The notes under the pieces: model-generated
Database searches by the model: none
Told to the model about the DNA's origin: nothing
What the model saw: the letters and a program-made list of their open reading frames with translations, nothing else
In this document: positions 23,050-36,100 of the stretch, piece after piece
How positions within the stretch are numbered: the first letter of the stretch is position 1
Layout of the letters: each line of letters begins with the position of its first letter
Program-made: the position numbers and the translations under genes
NCBI GenBank assembly: GCA_950295325.1
Contig: OX485803.1
Coordinates: 5,644,001 to 5,704,000 of the forward strand
Origin: Polytrichum commune
Lineage: Eukaryota; Streptophyta; Polytrichopsida; Polytrichales; Polytrichaceae
Reading direction: 5' to 3'
Length of the DNA stretch: 60,000 nt

Positions 23050-26000
23050 TAAGAGTTGACACTGTCACAACTTAATGGAGATGTCTTTCCTCCACATGCT
23101 ATATACTATTGGTTTTTGATGTCTACCATAATAAATTGAAGTTGACTTTGTAGTATTAGAATACACTTGTCAATCATTTGTGTTTATAACGATTGAATTA
23201 TCCTTCGAGTCAAGATGTTTATACACACACCTACTAACACAAGGCAAAGGTTTGTCAACTATGACACATGTCAAGAATCGCCATTGATCAAAACTGATTT
23301 GTTTTTGTCTTGCAGAATGCACATTAGTCTCCTATGTTGGATGCTAAAGCATCCCTATCAAGTTACGTCTTCCTAAAAAATATGTTGTCATTGGTCCATG
23401 TGTCAGTGTCCAAACCATAATTCAATTGTCTTGCCCGCGTCTTGCATGACCAGATGGAATAATGGACATAGTCAACTCCAACAATGTTAGTCATCCTTCG
23501 AGCCACATGCCCTCCTCCGACATTGGGAACATTTCTTGCTCCCATCTCCTCCGTTTTGCACCATATTTGCTAATGTGGTATGCAAACGAGATTTACCAAT
23601 GTATTATGCACCAAATATGTGGAATGTGTTTTGCTTCATATCTACAAATGTGGTTTGCAACAAAATTAATGGATCCAAACTTGATAGTGTGCAACACTAT
23701 TTCATACAAATAGTGCATGTAATCAAATGTTCTTCCTCTCTAAGCCTATGATGTCAAGATTCTATAGTTCAATTCAAATACTCTTTGGTTTTGTACCTAC
23801 ATTCACATGATTTGTAGATTATGCGTGAATATTTTATAATTGCACTCAAATCAATTATATAATGGTAGTTGATGTGGTGTTATAAGATTTTGCTACGTCT
23901 GATGATTATGTTGATTGTGAGTGTCAATTCTATGATTGTTCACTACAATCTATTATTCATATCAATGTAGAACCATGGTTGTTTTCTACCCGTTCAACTA
24001 GATCATCACTTATGAGTCTTATGAGTCTCTAATCGGCTAGTCAATCCAACTGATTCAATAACATAGATTTGTTGATCTACTAACATATCTCTACCTGCAT
24101 ATAACATATTGATTTGTTGAGGTGTGTGGTGTGTGGTATGTGGTTGTAGAACAATTGACCAAGACATGGCTAGAAACATGTTGTATTTTGCACAAAATGC
24201 ATACAATTCTCATTCTAGGAGAGTCAACTTCATGGACCTCAAACCCAACTACCATACAAACGACAAAGACACTAGCATTGATCCAATTGCCTTTCCAAAT
24301 GTGCAGGCATATTTGATAATGAGATTACGAAAATTGACTCAATATCCACTAGCAAGCCCATTTGCATTTGAGGATTTCCAATGGTCCTACTACGTTTTCA
24401 AATGCATAATGGAGAGTTGCATTGTCGCACACCTCTCCATGAGGAGTGCCTGCAACACCATGGGCACAAGGCAAATCTTGGAGTGACGCCCGGGACTTGT
24501 GGCGCCATAGGTGAGAGGGCCTAAGTGATCCTAGTGTGGGTGAGGGCCATGGGTGTTGAGAACACCTCCCACTCACGGAGACCAGGAGTCACAAGGGTAA
24601 GGTCATGAGCATTGAATGACTTACGATATCATGATTCTAGAATGCTCAGTTTTTTTTTCCAATCAGAGGTGTGAGCTAGGACATATGGCAATTTGAGTGG
24701 GGTGTTGCTTAGGGACAATGCCCTGAAACAACAATGACGTGGGAGTGGCGCCCGAGACTGTTGAGGTTAGAACAACCACAACATCCTCAATGCTTGTATG
24801 AATGCGGCAAGTGATGAGCCTATTGACATCTATGCAAAGAGTAGATGTCGACGGAGTAATATCTTGATAGAAGAAAATATCATACAACAAAGTTATGAAG
24901 GTCTGAAGTTGTTGGGGGCTTCCAACCCCATCGGCTAAGGGAAAATACTACTTGGCCCCAACTCTTAGGAGAGAGACAAAGTGTTACTTGATGGTGGGGT
25001 AGGGGCCCTGCCCAAAGTCTTAGAGGCTTATATGGGTGAGATGGCATTGCCAACTGACCCCACCCAAAGCATACTTGACAATTATGCTTCAGGTTGTTAT
25101 AGTGTTGCTCTAGCAACGCGATCATCAACTCAAGATTGGACTTTCATTAATGGAAATTCACAACTAACCATTGGCTACCTATTAACAAGAGAATCCGGAA
25201 TGCATATGTAGGAGGGTTGGTTACCAAACCATGAGCTTGGAGGTCCACGTTATGGGAAGTTAACCATGCACGTATGTGGGATGTGCAGGTTAACACCTAT
25301 GACACTTGCTAGAGTTGCGAAGCAGTCAAGATAAGTTAAGAGGCGCTAGCAAGGGTTGCAACATGCACAAGAAAGATGACTATGCCATTGGATTTGAGAG
25401 AGGTTAGTGATTTGAAATCTAATATTGTATTTTGCACTTATAAATTATGGTTGCGTATATTATGCGTTGTTACACTAACTCAACTTGTGGTTGTTTGTAG
25501 AACAAAGACTTACAATTCTCTCAAAGTGAAGCTCTTGACACAAGGAACATGGTTTACTTTGACATTCTATAGATCCTTATATCCGGAGTTAGCTAGCAAT
25601 CTGAGTGGAAGTGGAAAATAATTCATGAGGATCAAAGAACAATTGACAAACAATGCAATCTGGAAAATCAAAGCGAGCCACCGAACAAGGACAAAACATA
25701 TTACAGAGCCACGAAAATAACAAATTTGATTATAAGGATTGATTTAGGGAGAAACCTTAGCTGCAACATTTTGCAAAACTAAGTTGACTATTAGAACTAT
25801 ACACTTGGTTGATTATGTTGACTCAAGATGATGTCCATTGTTTGCTCTGAAGCATTGGGCACTCTTCGAGCAATGATCCACTCTCATCTAATGTAGAAAA
25901 ACAAGAAATGGCGGTTGACCTTTGTTGGTGCATTGGACTAGGGGGTAGAGTGATTATTATGTGGACCCAAAATGGTTAATTGTAAAAATGATGGCCTGGA

Positions 26001-26084
26001 AAGGATACTATGTTAGGTGGGATGCATTGATTGCCCATATAGGCGTTGATTTAAACCACTTGCAATTATTGATGGGTGCCATTG
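23050..26084. other. Intergenic DNA, no supported gene
   Basis: Open frames at 24124-24486 and 24981-25211 (plus) are unbroken for 75-120 codons, but I recognise no domain. Two related C/G-rich snippets, gtgacgcccgggactt (24483) and gtggcgcccgagactg (24745), suggest old repeat material. Confidence 0.35.
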
Positions 26085-26244
26085 ATAGCCTGCCCACACT
26101 AACTAGTATGGGCCACCAATGAATGGTTTCTACCAACACTGGTTACATCCAGTGACTCTCACTGGCCAAATTGAAGTTAAAAGTGACCTCTACTGGTAGG
26201 AGCCATTCGTTGGTGGCCCACACTAGTAAATGTGGGTGTGCTAT
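26085..26244. mobile_element. Foldback MITE with 49-bp arms, copy 1
   Basis: 160-bp palindromic element. The left arm (ATAGCCTGCCCACACTAACT, ctagtatgggccaccaatga) pairs with the right arm ending GTGGGTGTGCTAT at 26244, with about 80% identity over some 49 bases. A related copy lies at 52058-52208. It sits about 750 bp upstream of the OAS-TL start. Superfamily undetermined. Confidence 0.7.
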
Positions 26245-27000
26245 GAGTTAATCTTTTTGTGTGCATTCATATGCAATGCAAGATATTTTGATGCTCAAGT
26301 TAGGGAGACTCTAGTGTACAAACAGGGAGTTTGACTGACTTGCCTCTTTGAAAAAATGTAACTAATTATTTATAGGGAATAGAATTACAAAACAACTTGG
26401 ATTCCTCATCATATCCTCTTCTCCATCTTTGAAAAATATTACACAAATGTCAAGCCACTCTTTCTGGCCGAATCAACTCATTTTCACCGTTTTCTGTATA
26501 TTTAACTTATTTTGAATAAAAATTGTCTGATGAGAAACGGATGGAAAGCGGCTGATGCACGTTCACTTTCATTAGCCCATATCCATTAACATCCATTTAA
26601 CATCCATTAATTCCCGATGAATGAAATGATGGATGATTAGAGTCATCCTTTTCCAGTCTTCCTACTCTGTCCCGCTGATCGGACACACTCCTCTCAGCTT
26701 GACTGATAAATGAATGGCTAAGTTGGATGATACACCTGGTCGTCATCCAAAAGCATCTATCCACTATCTAGAATATACGATGGATACATGTTAATCACGT
26801 GTCTCATCCACAAAAATGCATCCATCCTCTTCTCCGAACCACCGGGCAGTCTGTGAGGAGAGTGTCCGAGCGAGACATTCCTTCGCAGCATTCTCTTCTC
26901 CGACTTCTTCGTCGTGGTTTCCATCGCTAAACTAATAAATCACTTTTAGTGTCGTTTGTCCCTGTTAGTGGTCTCCGAGCCTGCTCTTGGAGTGAATGGC

Positions 27001-30000
27001 ATGGAGTGCACAATCCGCACACGCCTGCCTTGCGCACCGATCCCGCAACCTGCCCCTGCGGCCGCGGCTAGCAAAGACAGAAGAAGAATCTGGAACCACA
27101 ATTTGTCACCGAGCTTCAGACCTAGAAGTGGACTACTGCTGCCACTGTCTATCTGCACTGTCGGTTCGCGATTCCTGCCACTGGCAGCTGCGGAGTCCAC
27201 ACTTGTAGGAACACCGTGGCTGGTGGATGAGTTTTGGTCCCCTGTTGCTTGTTGTTGCTCTTCTCAAGCAGCAGTTACCTGCGGGAGCAGCTACTCTGCA
27301 GCTAGATGCGAGCAGAGAAGGAATCGGTGGAGGAGGTGTAGTAGCGCACGTGCTCCAGATGTGAGTGATGTGTTGGAGAACCGGACAGAGTTTTGGTCCC
27401 CTGTTTCTTGTTGTCTATCTCCTCAAGCAGCGGTCACCTGCGGGAGCTACTCTACAGCTAGATGCGAGCAGAGAAGAAATAGGTGGAGGAGGTGTAGTAG
27501 CGCACATGCTACAAATGTGATTGATGTTATGAAGAACAGGACAGAGATCTGGTCCCCTGTTTGTTGTTGTTGCTCCTCTCAAGCGGTGTTCACCTGCGGG
27601 AGCAGCTACTCTGCAGCTAGATGCAAGCAGAGAAGGAATCGGTGGAGCAGGTGTAGTAGCGAACATGCTACAGATATGAGTGATGCTACAGTTGCGAGTG
27701 ATGTGACGGAGACCAGGACAGGGGATGGAATTAGTAAGAATGTCCTGAATCTGATAGGCAATACGCCGATGGTATACCTCAATAAAGTGACGAGTGATTG
27801 TTTTGCGAAAATCGCGTGCAAGTTGGAGGCTCTTGGGCCTTGTAGGAGCGTGAAGGACCGAATTGCGTTGGCTATGGTGGAAGACGCCGAACGAAGGGGC
27901 TTAGTCAAGCCTGGAGTCAGTACATTTGTTGAGGCAACGAGCGGTAACACGGGGGTTGGTCTCGCATTTGTTTGTGCGTCCAAAGGCTATAAGCTCATTC
28001 TCACTATGCCAGAGGATCAGAGCATCGAGCGCCGCATTCTGGTACAGGCATTTGGTGCTCAGGTAACTCTGCAGTGTATTTTGTTGCAATGTGTACTACG
28101 GGGGTCGGTCCTAAGGATCAATTAACAGAAGATTCTCCCACGGCGTCAATCCTACCTAAATTATGTTGATGCAAATTTTTATGTGTTTGTAGCTTATTCT
28201 GTATTCTGGTTAAGATTTACAAGTGGGATTGATCGTGGTAGACTAGTCACGCATAGTAGAAGCACTTCGCGTACCTATCTGCCTCAACAATGCACGTACA
28301 AGATCCTTATTCGGACCTCTTCAAGCAGATAGGAAAATATTTCATGCTGTTAGTCATACTAGCTCAAGACTGCCTAGTGATTCTTGAGATGAGTAGTTTT
28401 TATTTTTATGTGAAGTCTGCAGAACCGCTCTTCAGCGCCAGTTGCTGCCGTGGTGCTCGTAAAGAATGCTTATTCCTGTCGCTATCTGGGGCCTTTGTGA
28501 TAACACGAAAGAGATTAATGTTCGTGCTTTGAAGGATCCATGTTGCACTATATCAGTTATATCAGTTACGGCCAGAGTGTATATTTGTGTGTAATTAGTA
28601 TGCACGAACATACTAGGCTACAGGCTCAATTCGAACTGCACATGCATGTAGGACCTGTCATATTTTACTAAGAGGTACAGGTCTTAAATCTACTTTTCTG
28701 GACCTCCATCTGCATTTTGCAGTCGGAATAATACTCAATTCTAAGTAAATAAGTTATTTGCATGCGTTCTGATCCTACTATATGGTATCGATTTTCCATC
28801 ATCATGCTCTCTTTCCGTGAATAATCAATGAGGTTCAGATTCTAAGGACCTGTCTAGATGAGCTGTTATCACTTCCGTCCCTGAAGAAGTGGTCAGTAAC
28901 ATATACAAACAAGTTATATGTTATCATTCATCATTATTGAGTTACATTTTGTCACATGTTCTGTCTCATATTCTCTTGTTTGCATACAGGTAGTTCTTAC
29001 ACCAGCAAAGTATGCCATGACAGGTGCAATAAAGAAAGCTGAAGAGCTCTGTCGACAAATTCCTAATTCGCACAGCCTCCAACAGTTCAATAACCCTGCA
29101 AATCCCCGGGTGCATTTTGAAACAACAGGGCCAGAAATTTGGCGAGACACATGTGGCAAGGTAGACTATTAACATTTGCAGATGCCACTATAAAGCTATT
29201 CTGGCACTTAGGATGCTGAGATGTAATTGATGCATAAAAACTGCAACTCATTGTCTTGTTAAATAGTTGGCTTCAAAATAGCACATGTAAAGTAAAATAA
29301 AATTTGGATTACGAATGAACATGAGCTGACAGTATGTGATTGAACAAGGATAGATTGCTCGTACTAGCATCATCTAGACACATATAGTCTGTCATGTCCT
29401 TGTACTTCTTTCTCTGAGAATCTCTTCATCTGTAATGTATGTTCGGCAGGTAGACTTTTTGGTTGCAGGGGTGGGTACAGGTGGAACTATAACCGGGTGT
29501 GGAGATTATTTGAAAAGGAAGAACAAGTACATTCAAGTTGTGGGTGTGGAACCTTGGGAAAGTGCTGTGCTTTCAGGTGCTTAACCCTAAATTCTTGATT
29601 CTCGAAGTTGGGATAGCAGTTACAGAACATGAAAGAAATGACAAGTTGGAGCACCCCTATCTGGGGCATGGCAAATGCAGGTGGGAAATCAGGGTACCAT
29701 CAAATTCAAGGGATTGGTGCTGGATTTATCCCCGCAGTTCTTGATGCTAACGTTATGGATGAAATTATCAAGGTGAGAACTTTCTTGTGCTTCAGGCTAA
29801 TAAGTGAGGGCTGCTCATAGAATGTTGATCTGGTGATAATTTCATGGTGAAGACAGGAAGCGAAGTTCTTTCGCTTGCATTTTAACAAGCATGCTGCTGG
29901 CGCTTGAGAAAGCAGGTACATAGCAGAGATGCATTTCTGATGGCAAGAAAACTTCACTATTTGGAGGGTTTGATGGTGGGCATCTCATCAGGGGCTGCTG

Positions 30001-30633
30001 CACACGCTGCTATTGAAATTGCTCAAAGACCTCAAAATGAAGGCAAATTGATAGTGGTGGGCATTAAGAGACCCCTTAAGTTTGATTCAATACTCTGTTG
30101 CACCTATTGATCACAAGAGAGACTGTTCCATGTTTTGATAGAGTTTTTTATGGTAATATAATCTGCACTGCCCTATTTACTAAAATAGTGTAGAATCTAT
30201 CGATTTCTCAACAGCTATCTCTCTTTGTTTTTATTTTTGATATACTGGTTACCTTCATCTGTAAGTGTTGTTCAATTGTACATACCTACAAGGATATGAT
30301 ATCCCAACAACATTGAGAAAATGAACTTTAGTTATGAGAAGGGTTAGCTTATTAAGTCACAAGTATGCCACAAGCTTCATGCACAGCCAGAATCATGAAG
30401 CAATATTCTTGTTCTGCACTTAATGTTTATAGAAACTCGACTCTCTTCGCTAAACTTGTTATATGCAGTGTGTGCTTCCAAGTTTTGGAGAGCGCTACTT
30501 GTCAACACCACTCTTTCAGCAAGTTTGGAAGGCAAGCATGGACGAAGAGAGAAAATCCGCAATGAGCTGGGCGTACCAAGATCCTAATGACCAGGTGGAT
30601 GGAGCAGATGGAGCACCTCTTGTAGCTCGTTAA
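27001..30633 (+). CDS. O-acetylserine(thiol)lyase / cysteine synthase with repeated N-terminal extension
   Basis: PLP enzyme joining O-acetylserine and sulfide to cysteine (or a related beta-substitution). Exons: 27001-28062, 28990-29160, 29450-29576, 29681-29772, 29916-30056 and 30469-30633 (TAA). Phases all agree; predicted length 585 residues against 325-400 usual for the family. The catalytic domain starts near residue 240 ([20 protein letters not shown]). The Schiff-base lysine is K285 (RSVKDRIA), the substrate loop TSGNTG is 313-318, and the phosphate-binding loop GTGGT is 420-424. GISSGAAA and [10 protein letters not shown] close the domain. The extension (residues 1-240) is basic and Ser/Ala-rich, fitting a plastid or mitochondrial transit region, and includes three tandem repeats rich in Cys and Arg. 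The C-terminal tail ([20 protein letters not shown]) differs from the usual ending. Start chosen as the first in-frame ATG; another ATG at 26996 is out of frame. Confidence 0.92.
27229..27720 (+). repeat. Three tandem coding repeats (159, 156 and 177 bp) in OAS-TL exon 1
   Basis: Units 27229-27387, 27388-27543 and 27544-27720. Each encodes the pattern E-[FI]-W-S-P-V-x-C-C, then TCG, then ARC.QRRNRW.RCSS, then an acidic tail ending in RT. All length differences are multiples of three and the frame is open throughout, although the DNA differs at many sites between units. Unit 3 has an internal extra ASDVTET-like duplication near its end. Confidence 0.95.
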
Positions 30634-33122
30634 GAAGTTGTAAACCTTGCCAACAAGGTTCATCTCTGCTGCATACTTGCCCTGTGCATACATGTCATAA
30701 GTGTCTTCTGTTAATCTTCAGATGTTGCAGTTGCACGACTTTCTTCTATGATGAATCTTTTGGAAGTCTCACATTTCATAGTGTACATGCAAGATGATTG
30801 TGCTTGAGGCCTCCTGAATCTAAAATTTCCTTGAGGCGAAATATGAGCTTCACCACACAATCAGCACCATGTAAGTTAATAGTTTGAAATGTTTAATTGT
30901 TGTAACTAGCCTCTCTGAAAATGTCGCCTTGATATGAAAACGTTTGGGCCTGGCAAAGTATTTTTTTGACAATCTACATGGTTGCCATATCACCTCCTGG
31001 TTCATTTGTTGTTTTTGCAGATCGAGCTAAGACCTGTCCAGCAGTAAATTCTGAAATTAGGAGGCTGGCAAATCGTCAGTTACTTGTTTTGCAACATGCA
31101 AACCAATAGAGCAAAAGTACAGTGTACTACTTTCTCACCAATTTCATGTTGAGTATTGTGACCCTTGTCTAGGGTTTTTCATAATCATAAGGATGTTTAG
31201 TTGTTACAGAGAACTTTTTATACTCTACACTTTCATAGTTGAGCAGTGTTGTATCTGTATCATGCAATACTATTACAGCTGGCTCCACATAAGGATTATC
31301 CAATCAACAATCAAACAAGAGATGACAAGGGGCAGCTTGGTCGTGGTTTTTATCACTTCAGACGGACATGAATGCTCACCTTCAGAGAAGTAAAACAAAA
31401 ATATGACAAGGACACGAGCAGATTGAGTCTGTGATTCCTGAACTTGAAGAAGGGCGACTCTATGACTCCACTCAGTCACGATGGTAACAAAAGCAGGTTA
31501 TTGTTTTCAGTAGCTGCAGGCATCACCAATTCTTTACCATCAAACTCCCAAACGTAAGTTGGTTACAGTTTTCCTACACATCTACAAGTAATGGACGGGA
31601 TATTAGTGTGGTGTAGATTAGAGTGTCTGAAAGCCAAGTGTCCCATGTTTGGTGGAATCACACTTTGTTGAGATCCTAATTAGTGTTTAGGTATTTGACA
31701 ACTAATAGCGATTGAAGACATTAGCACAGATATGTTTGTTTGACCAATCCTCAAGGTTCCTGGTTCTTGAGCTGTCTGAATGTTAAGATAAAACAGATGG
31801 GGTTGCATATAATGAAATTGTCAGATCTCTTCCTCCACGGAGCAAGACCAGAATATGGTGCAAGAATGTCACTTTGTTTGAGAAGTTCGAAGATAAGATC
31901 CAAGTGGCACTATCATGGATGCAACATGATAGCATTGATATCTATCACATCCTCATCTTTGGTGACTAAACCTGTTGCACTCTCTTCTCGTGAAGATAGA
32001 AGCATGTCTTGCACAAAAACAATATTCGTGGCATATTTTGGAAAACATTCCCAGACGCTAAGAGTGTTGTATTCAAACTCTCTTGACGATCCTAATTCGT
32101 CTTGAAGATTCCATATCAAATAGCTAAGTTTACATTGGATCACTGCAGATTTTTATACTCCTGAAGGTCCAACCTTATTATTCCCACGCAGCTTGGCACC
32201 TTTGAAGAGGATATGTTGGAGTGCAGATATCAACGTGTGGGAGCCTCGGGTATTAAAATTTTGTAATAGTAAAGTTAAAACTGTAGAGGATGCTCGCAGT
32301 ATCACAATATCTGATTGAAACGAACAGTTGAAAAGATGGAATCTCCTATCACTCGAAATTTTAGCATTTTTTCACTTCTCTGATAACAAGAGATCAAGAT
32401 TTACGAAGGATTGGGTTATTGCTCATTGTCACATCTCTGGTTGACTATTTCGATTCTTATATGGATAACACTGTATTCATATCCTTCTTATATGATCCCC
32501 ACAAACATGCTATAAATCTGTCCTTTGCAGACTCGATACAATAATCAGTGATAAATAGTTTTCTTGAAGGAGCAAGCATTGGAAGGCACAAAGAACATGC
32601 CTATGTAGGCACTGCATCCACTCCTATTATAAACCGCTCTTGCTCATTCAAGAGCTTGAAATCAGTAACCTTTACTAACATACAACAAACAAGAATTCTT
32701 GTAGAGAGGGGCAAAAGAATCGAACAGTTGGCTCTTGCCCAAGATTTGATGACGGCATGGATGGATGTGCAACTACTAAAATTGATAGCATTGATGCCAT
32801 AGCACATGCAGATGCACATCCTACTTAGCAACATATCCAATTAGAACTCGAGGTGAATTCCTGGAAATCCTTGCAGGAACCAGTGGCTTGGAACTTCCTC
32901 CTGATGACCAAGAACTGTGCCTCTCATCTGCAGGTCAATGCCATGAGTAGCATACACACTTTTGACATTTTCTGGAAACAATTCATGGGTTTAGCAAAAA
33001 GAGGGTTGTGAGGTTGGGGGCAAGTCGCATGATCTGACATTCCACTCTTGGCCTTGGGGTGGTAATGCACCTTTCCCCACCCTGGTTATGTACCATCTGA
33101 CAAGCTTCAGAAGCTTTGAAAC
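30634..33122. other. Convergent intergenic: OAS-TL 3' flank and NEF1 3' flank
   Basis: OAS-TL (plus) and NEF1 (minus) converge here. No gene is supported. A 121-codon plus frame (31740-32105) and minus frames in the same place lack recognisable motifs and are probably chance ORFs in untranslated or relic sequence. Confidence 0.45.
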
Positions 33123-36100
33123 TCAAATTAATCTCATTCCAGAAATTCGTATTTGTCGAGACACCAGATACTGGGCAAGGGCATAGGCTATTCCTAGCAA
33201 CGCTAAGAGTCTGATGCTGACAATATCTGTTATGATAGCTGCAGGGACATTCATCGGCGTTGTCAGCAGCAACAGTATGTCATTCTGCTTGACATAGTTC
33301 CACATAAAGCTGTTGAATAAAAAGTGGTTTGCTAAGGTAAGGAAGAGCAGGATAATATTCTTCACCAGGTAAAAAAGGCCTGGCCCTCCTGTCTGCAGTC
33401 CCCAGTCTGAGCTGTGGTAGCCATGCCAAACCTCAGTCCACAAGCGGAACCCTGCAGATGTGATAAGATAAAGCGAGATTGCTGCTGTCAAGGGGAAATA
33501 CCGCTGCCGATCGCTAAAACCTGTGAACAGGGTGGCGTCTTGGTTCAAGAGCAATAAAATTGGTGCTAGGAAGAAAATCGCCCGATCAGAACCCCCTGTA
33601 AGATGAAGGTTGAGAACCAGACAAATGCTGAAACAAAGTAAGGTGGCCACATTGCCAATGGCTGGCATCCAAGCCACCTCTGCTGCAAGTTTCTTCACAG
33701 ATGTGGCTGCTGAAGGCTTGCGCTGCTGAATCATCCGATACTTTGGTACAAATCCTCCACCTGTTCTTCCTGTCTTCTCAGACACCTTGTCTGCTACAAG
33801 TGATGCCAGCTTTAATTTTATCTCAAAGGCTATTGCCATGAAAATGGCGGCATACAGACCCAACAAGGACACCCTTGAGCCCTCCAGCCCAAACAAGGCA
33901 AGGAATTGTTCATCCCTGCCAACCTGTTCTCCTGCTTCAAATCTCAATTGCCCCTCTGCTATGTAAATGACTGGACAGAGTGCAACCAGCACTGAGAATA
34001 TCCATGGAAGGAATTTTGGACTTGTTGCAGATGGTAAGTGTGTGAATACCAGGAACACTGATGCACACACCGTAGCTGCCACAAGTAGCACATGCAAGAG
34101 AGCAGCCTGGAGGAAATATTGTGCGCACAGATACACCCCCATGCTTATTCCTGTACCAATTGCATACACCATGCGAAGCTCCACAATATTTTGTATTGGA
34201 AGAGCAGATGTCAGTGCTGCCAATGATGCAATAATGGTCATGATCAGCAGCCATGTCGGCCATGTAGGCTTGTTTGCAGCAGCTCCATATATGGCAATAC
34301 TATCCACAGATCGTTCAGGCATGTGGGCCTTGTCCCACCAGAACGTCCAGGCCTCAGGTACTGGAGGCTGCATAAATATGAACAATACTCCCACAGCTAT
34401 AACAAGCACCAGCGCTCTTTTGGCACTCTGCATGAGAAGGATAGACAAATTGGGTGGTCAGTTATTTTCATATTGTATACTCAGAAGGTACCCTAACAGC
34501 CTATCATTAAAAGTATTGATATCACACAGACCAAAATGTATTCCTTTTCCAAAATCAGCTCAGGCAGAGCGAGTAGAGAAGCTGAACCTGAATGTGCGAG
34601 AAATGCTGGGTGATAATTGGCGAACTTGCAACCCCTGCTGTCAATATTAAGCTGCCTAACAGCAATCCATCTGATGGTATCAAGCCTGTCCACCATTGTA
34701 GAGCCTCAAAAATGGTGAAGCGACACAGCCAGACTGAGATAGTCACCACAGCAGCATGCGTCAACCCTTGCCATGCCTTCATCCTTGATCCCCCTTTCGT
34801 CCTATCTCTGGAAACAACATCAAACCTGTCAGACTCCAAGACAAACTGTAAGACAGTTACGCTGTTATCAAACTCGCATGTCTTGTGTCCTTGTCTGCTT
34901 GAAAGAGTGAAACAAAGCCATTAAGTAAACTGCACTTATTTGACAGCTCAATCCTATGGATTCTTGCTCCAATATTCAAATCCTGTTGAGCCCGAAGTAA
35001 GTTACATGGGAACTATCTGTCACACTTGAACCTGCCAATTAGAAGAAACCGATGAATTAATTTGGCTTGAGCCTTATATGGCTTGAATATGGCAGAGCCT
35101 TATCACCATGTGAACTTCCTCTCAGTAGTGAGAGACACACAATAGTATCAGAACAAAGAGGAGAAGCAACAGAGGTGTACAACAGTGGAGGGAGGAGGTA
35201 GAATGATCATGAGTACTTGTAAAGTAATATTGGTGGAGTGACTGCAAGAAGCAGCAGTGCAGATGCCCACACGACGTGAGCTGAGCTCAGGAATAGCATC
35301 GAAAGCTTTGACATATAAAGGCATATCAATATCCAGTATGCATATGTGCTGATCCTCTTGTCACCTCCTAAGCGGTGTACAAGGACCAACCCAAGAACTG
35401 TGGTGAAAACAACCATGTAACTTGGGTACACCACATCCTCCTCCATTGAAAAGTAGTAAATGCTTGTGAAGTTGTAAAGCCGATTCTCCAAGTGACACAC
35501 TATGAGAGCATGACCAACAAGCCCAACCTCTGCAGCAAATTGTGCTTTGGAAGGAAGGAGAGCAAGCCCAGGAACACTCATTGCCAATACTGCACTTCCG
35601 ATGACAAATTTGCATATTGTTTTCAAGGGTGCTCCTCCTAGCCAGATATTCAGAGACCAAAAATTGTGAACTACGAACCAGGCCACTGGTACAACTCCTG
35701 CTGCGACAAAGACAGCATAAGATACAAGGTTCTTATTCAGGAAGAATTGCGATATGAAGTATGCTGCAATAACCGGAGCAGGCACCAACTGCACAAAACA
35801 GATGAAAAAAGGTTGATATGTTAATGCACATACAGACCACATGCAAAAAGACGCTCAACCAGATGCTCCTTTGACACCCTGCCAATGCACCAATTCTCCT
35901 GGAGCTAGAATGTGCTAAATTTAGTTTCTTTAGCGATTCCACAATGACCACTGCAAAAATGCTATTGAGGGTGGATCCAGGATGGATCGCCTTCTCTATA
36001 TCCTATGCAAAGAACTCTACGCTCCACCAAATTAATAACTTATTTTCCTTGATAGCATTGGCCACCTCAAACATGGTAATATCTGGAGACATGGTGATTC

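Noticed and set aside
31740-32143. Overlapping 121-codon (plus) and 76-codon (minus) frames between OAS-TL and NEF1
   Set aside because: No known motif, no supporting splice sites, and both strands are open in the same place.
33967-34650. 227-codon plus-strand frame
   Set aside because: Antisense shadow of NEF1 exon 4 and exon 3; no independent motif.
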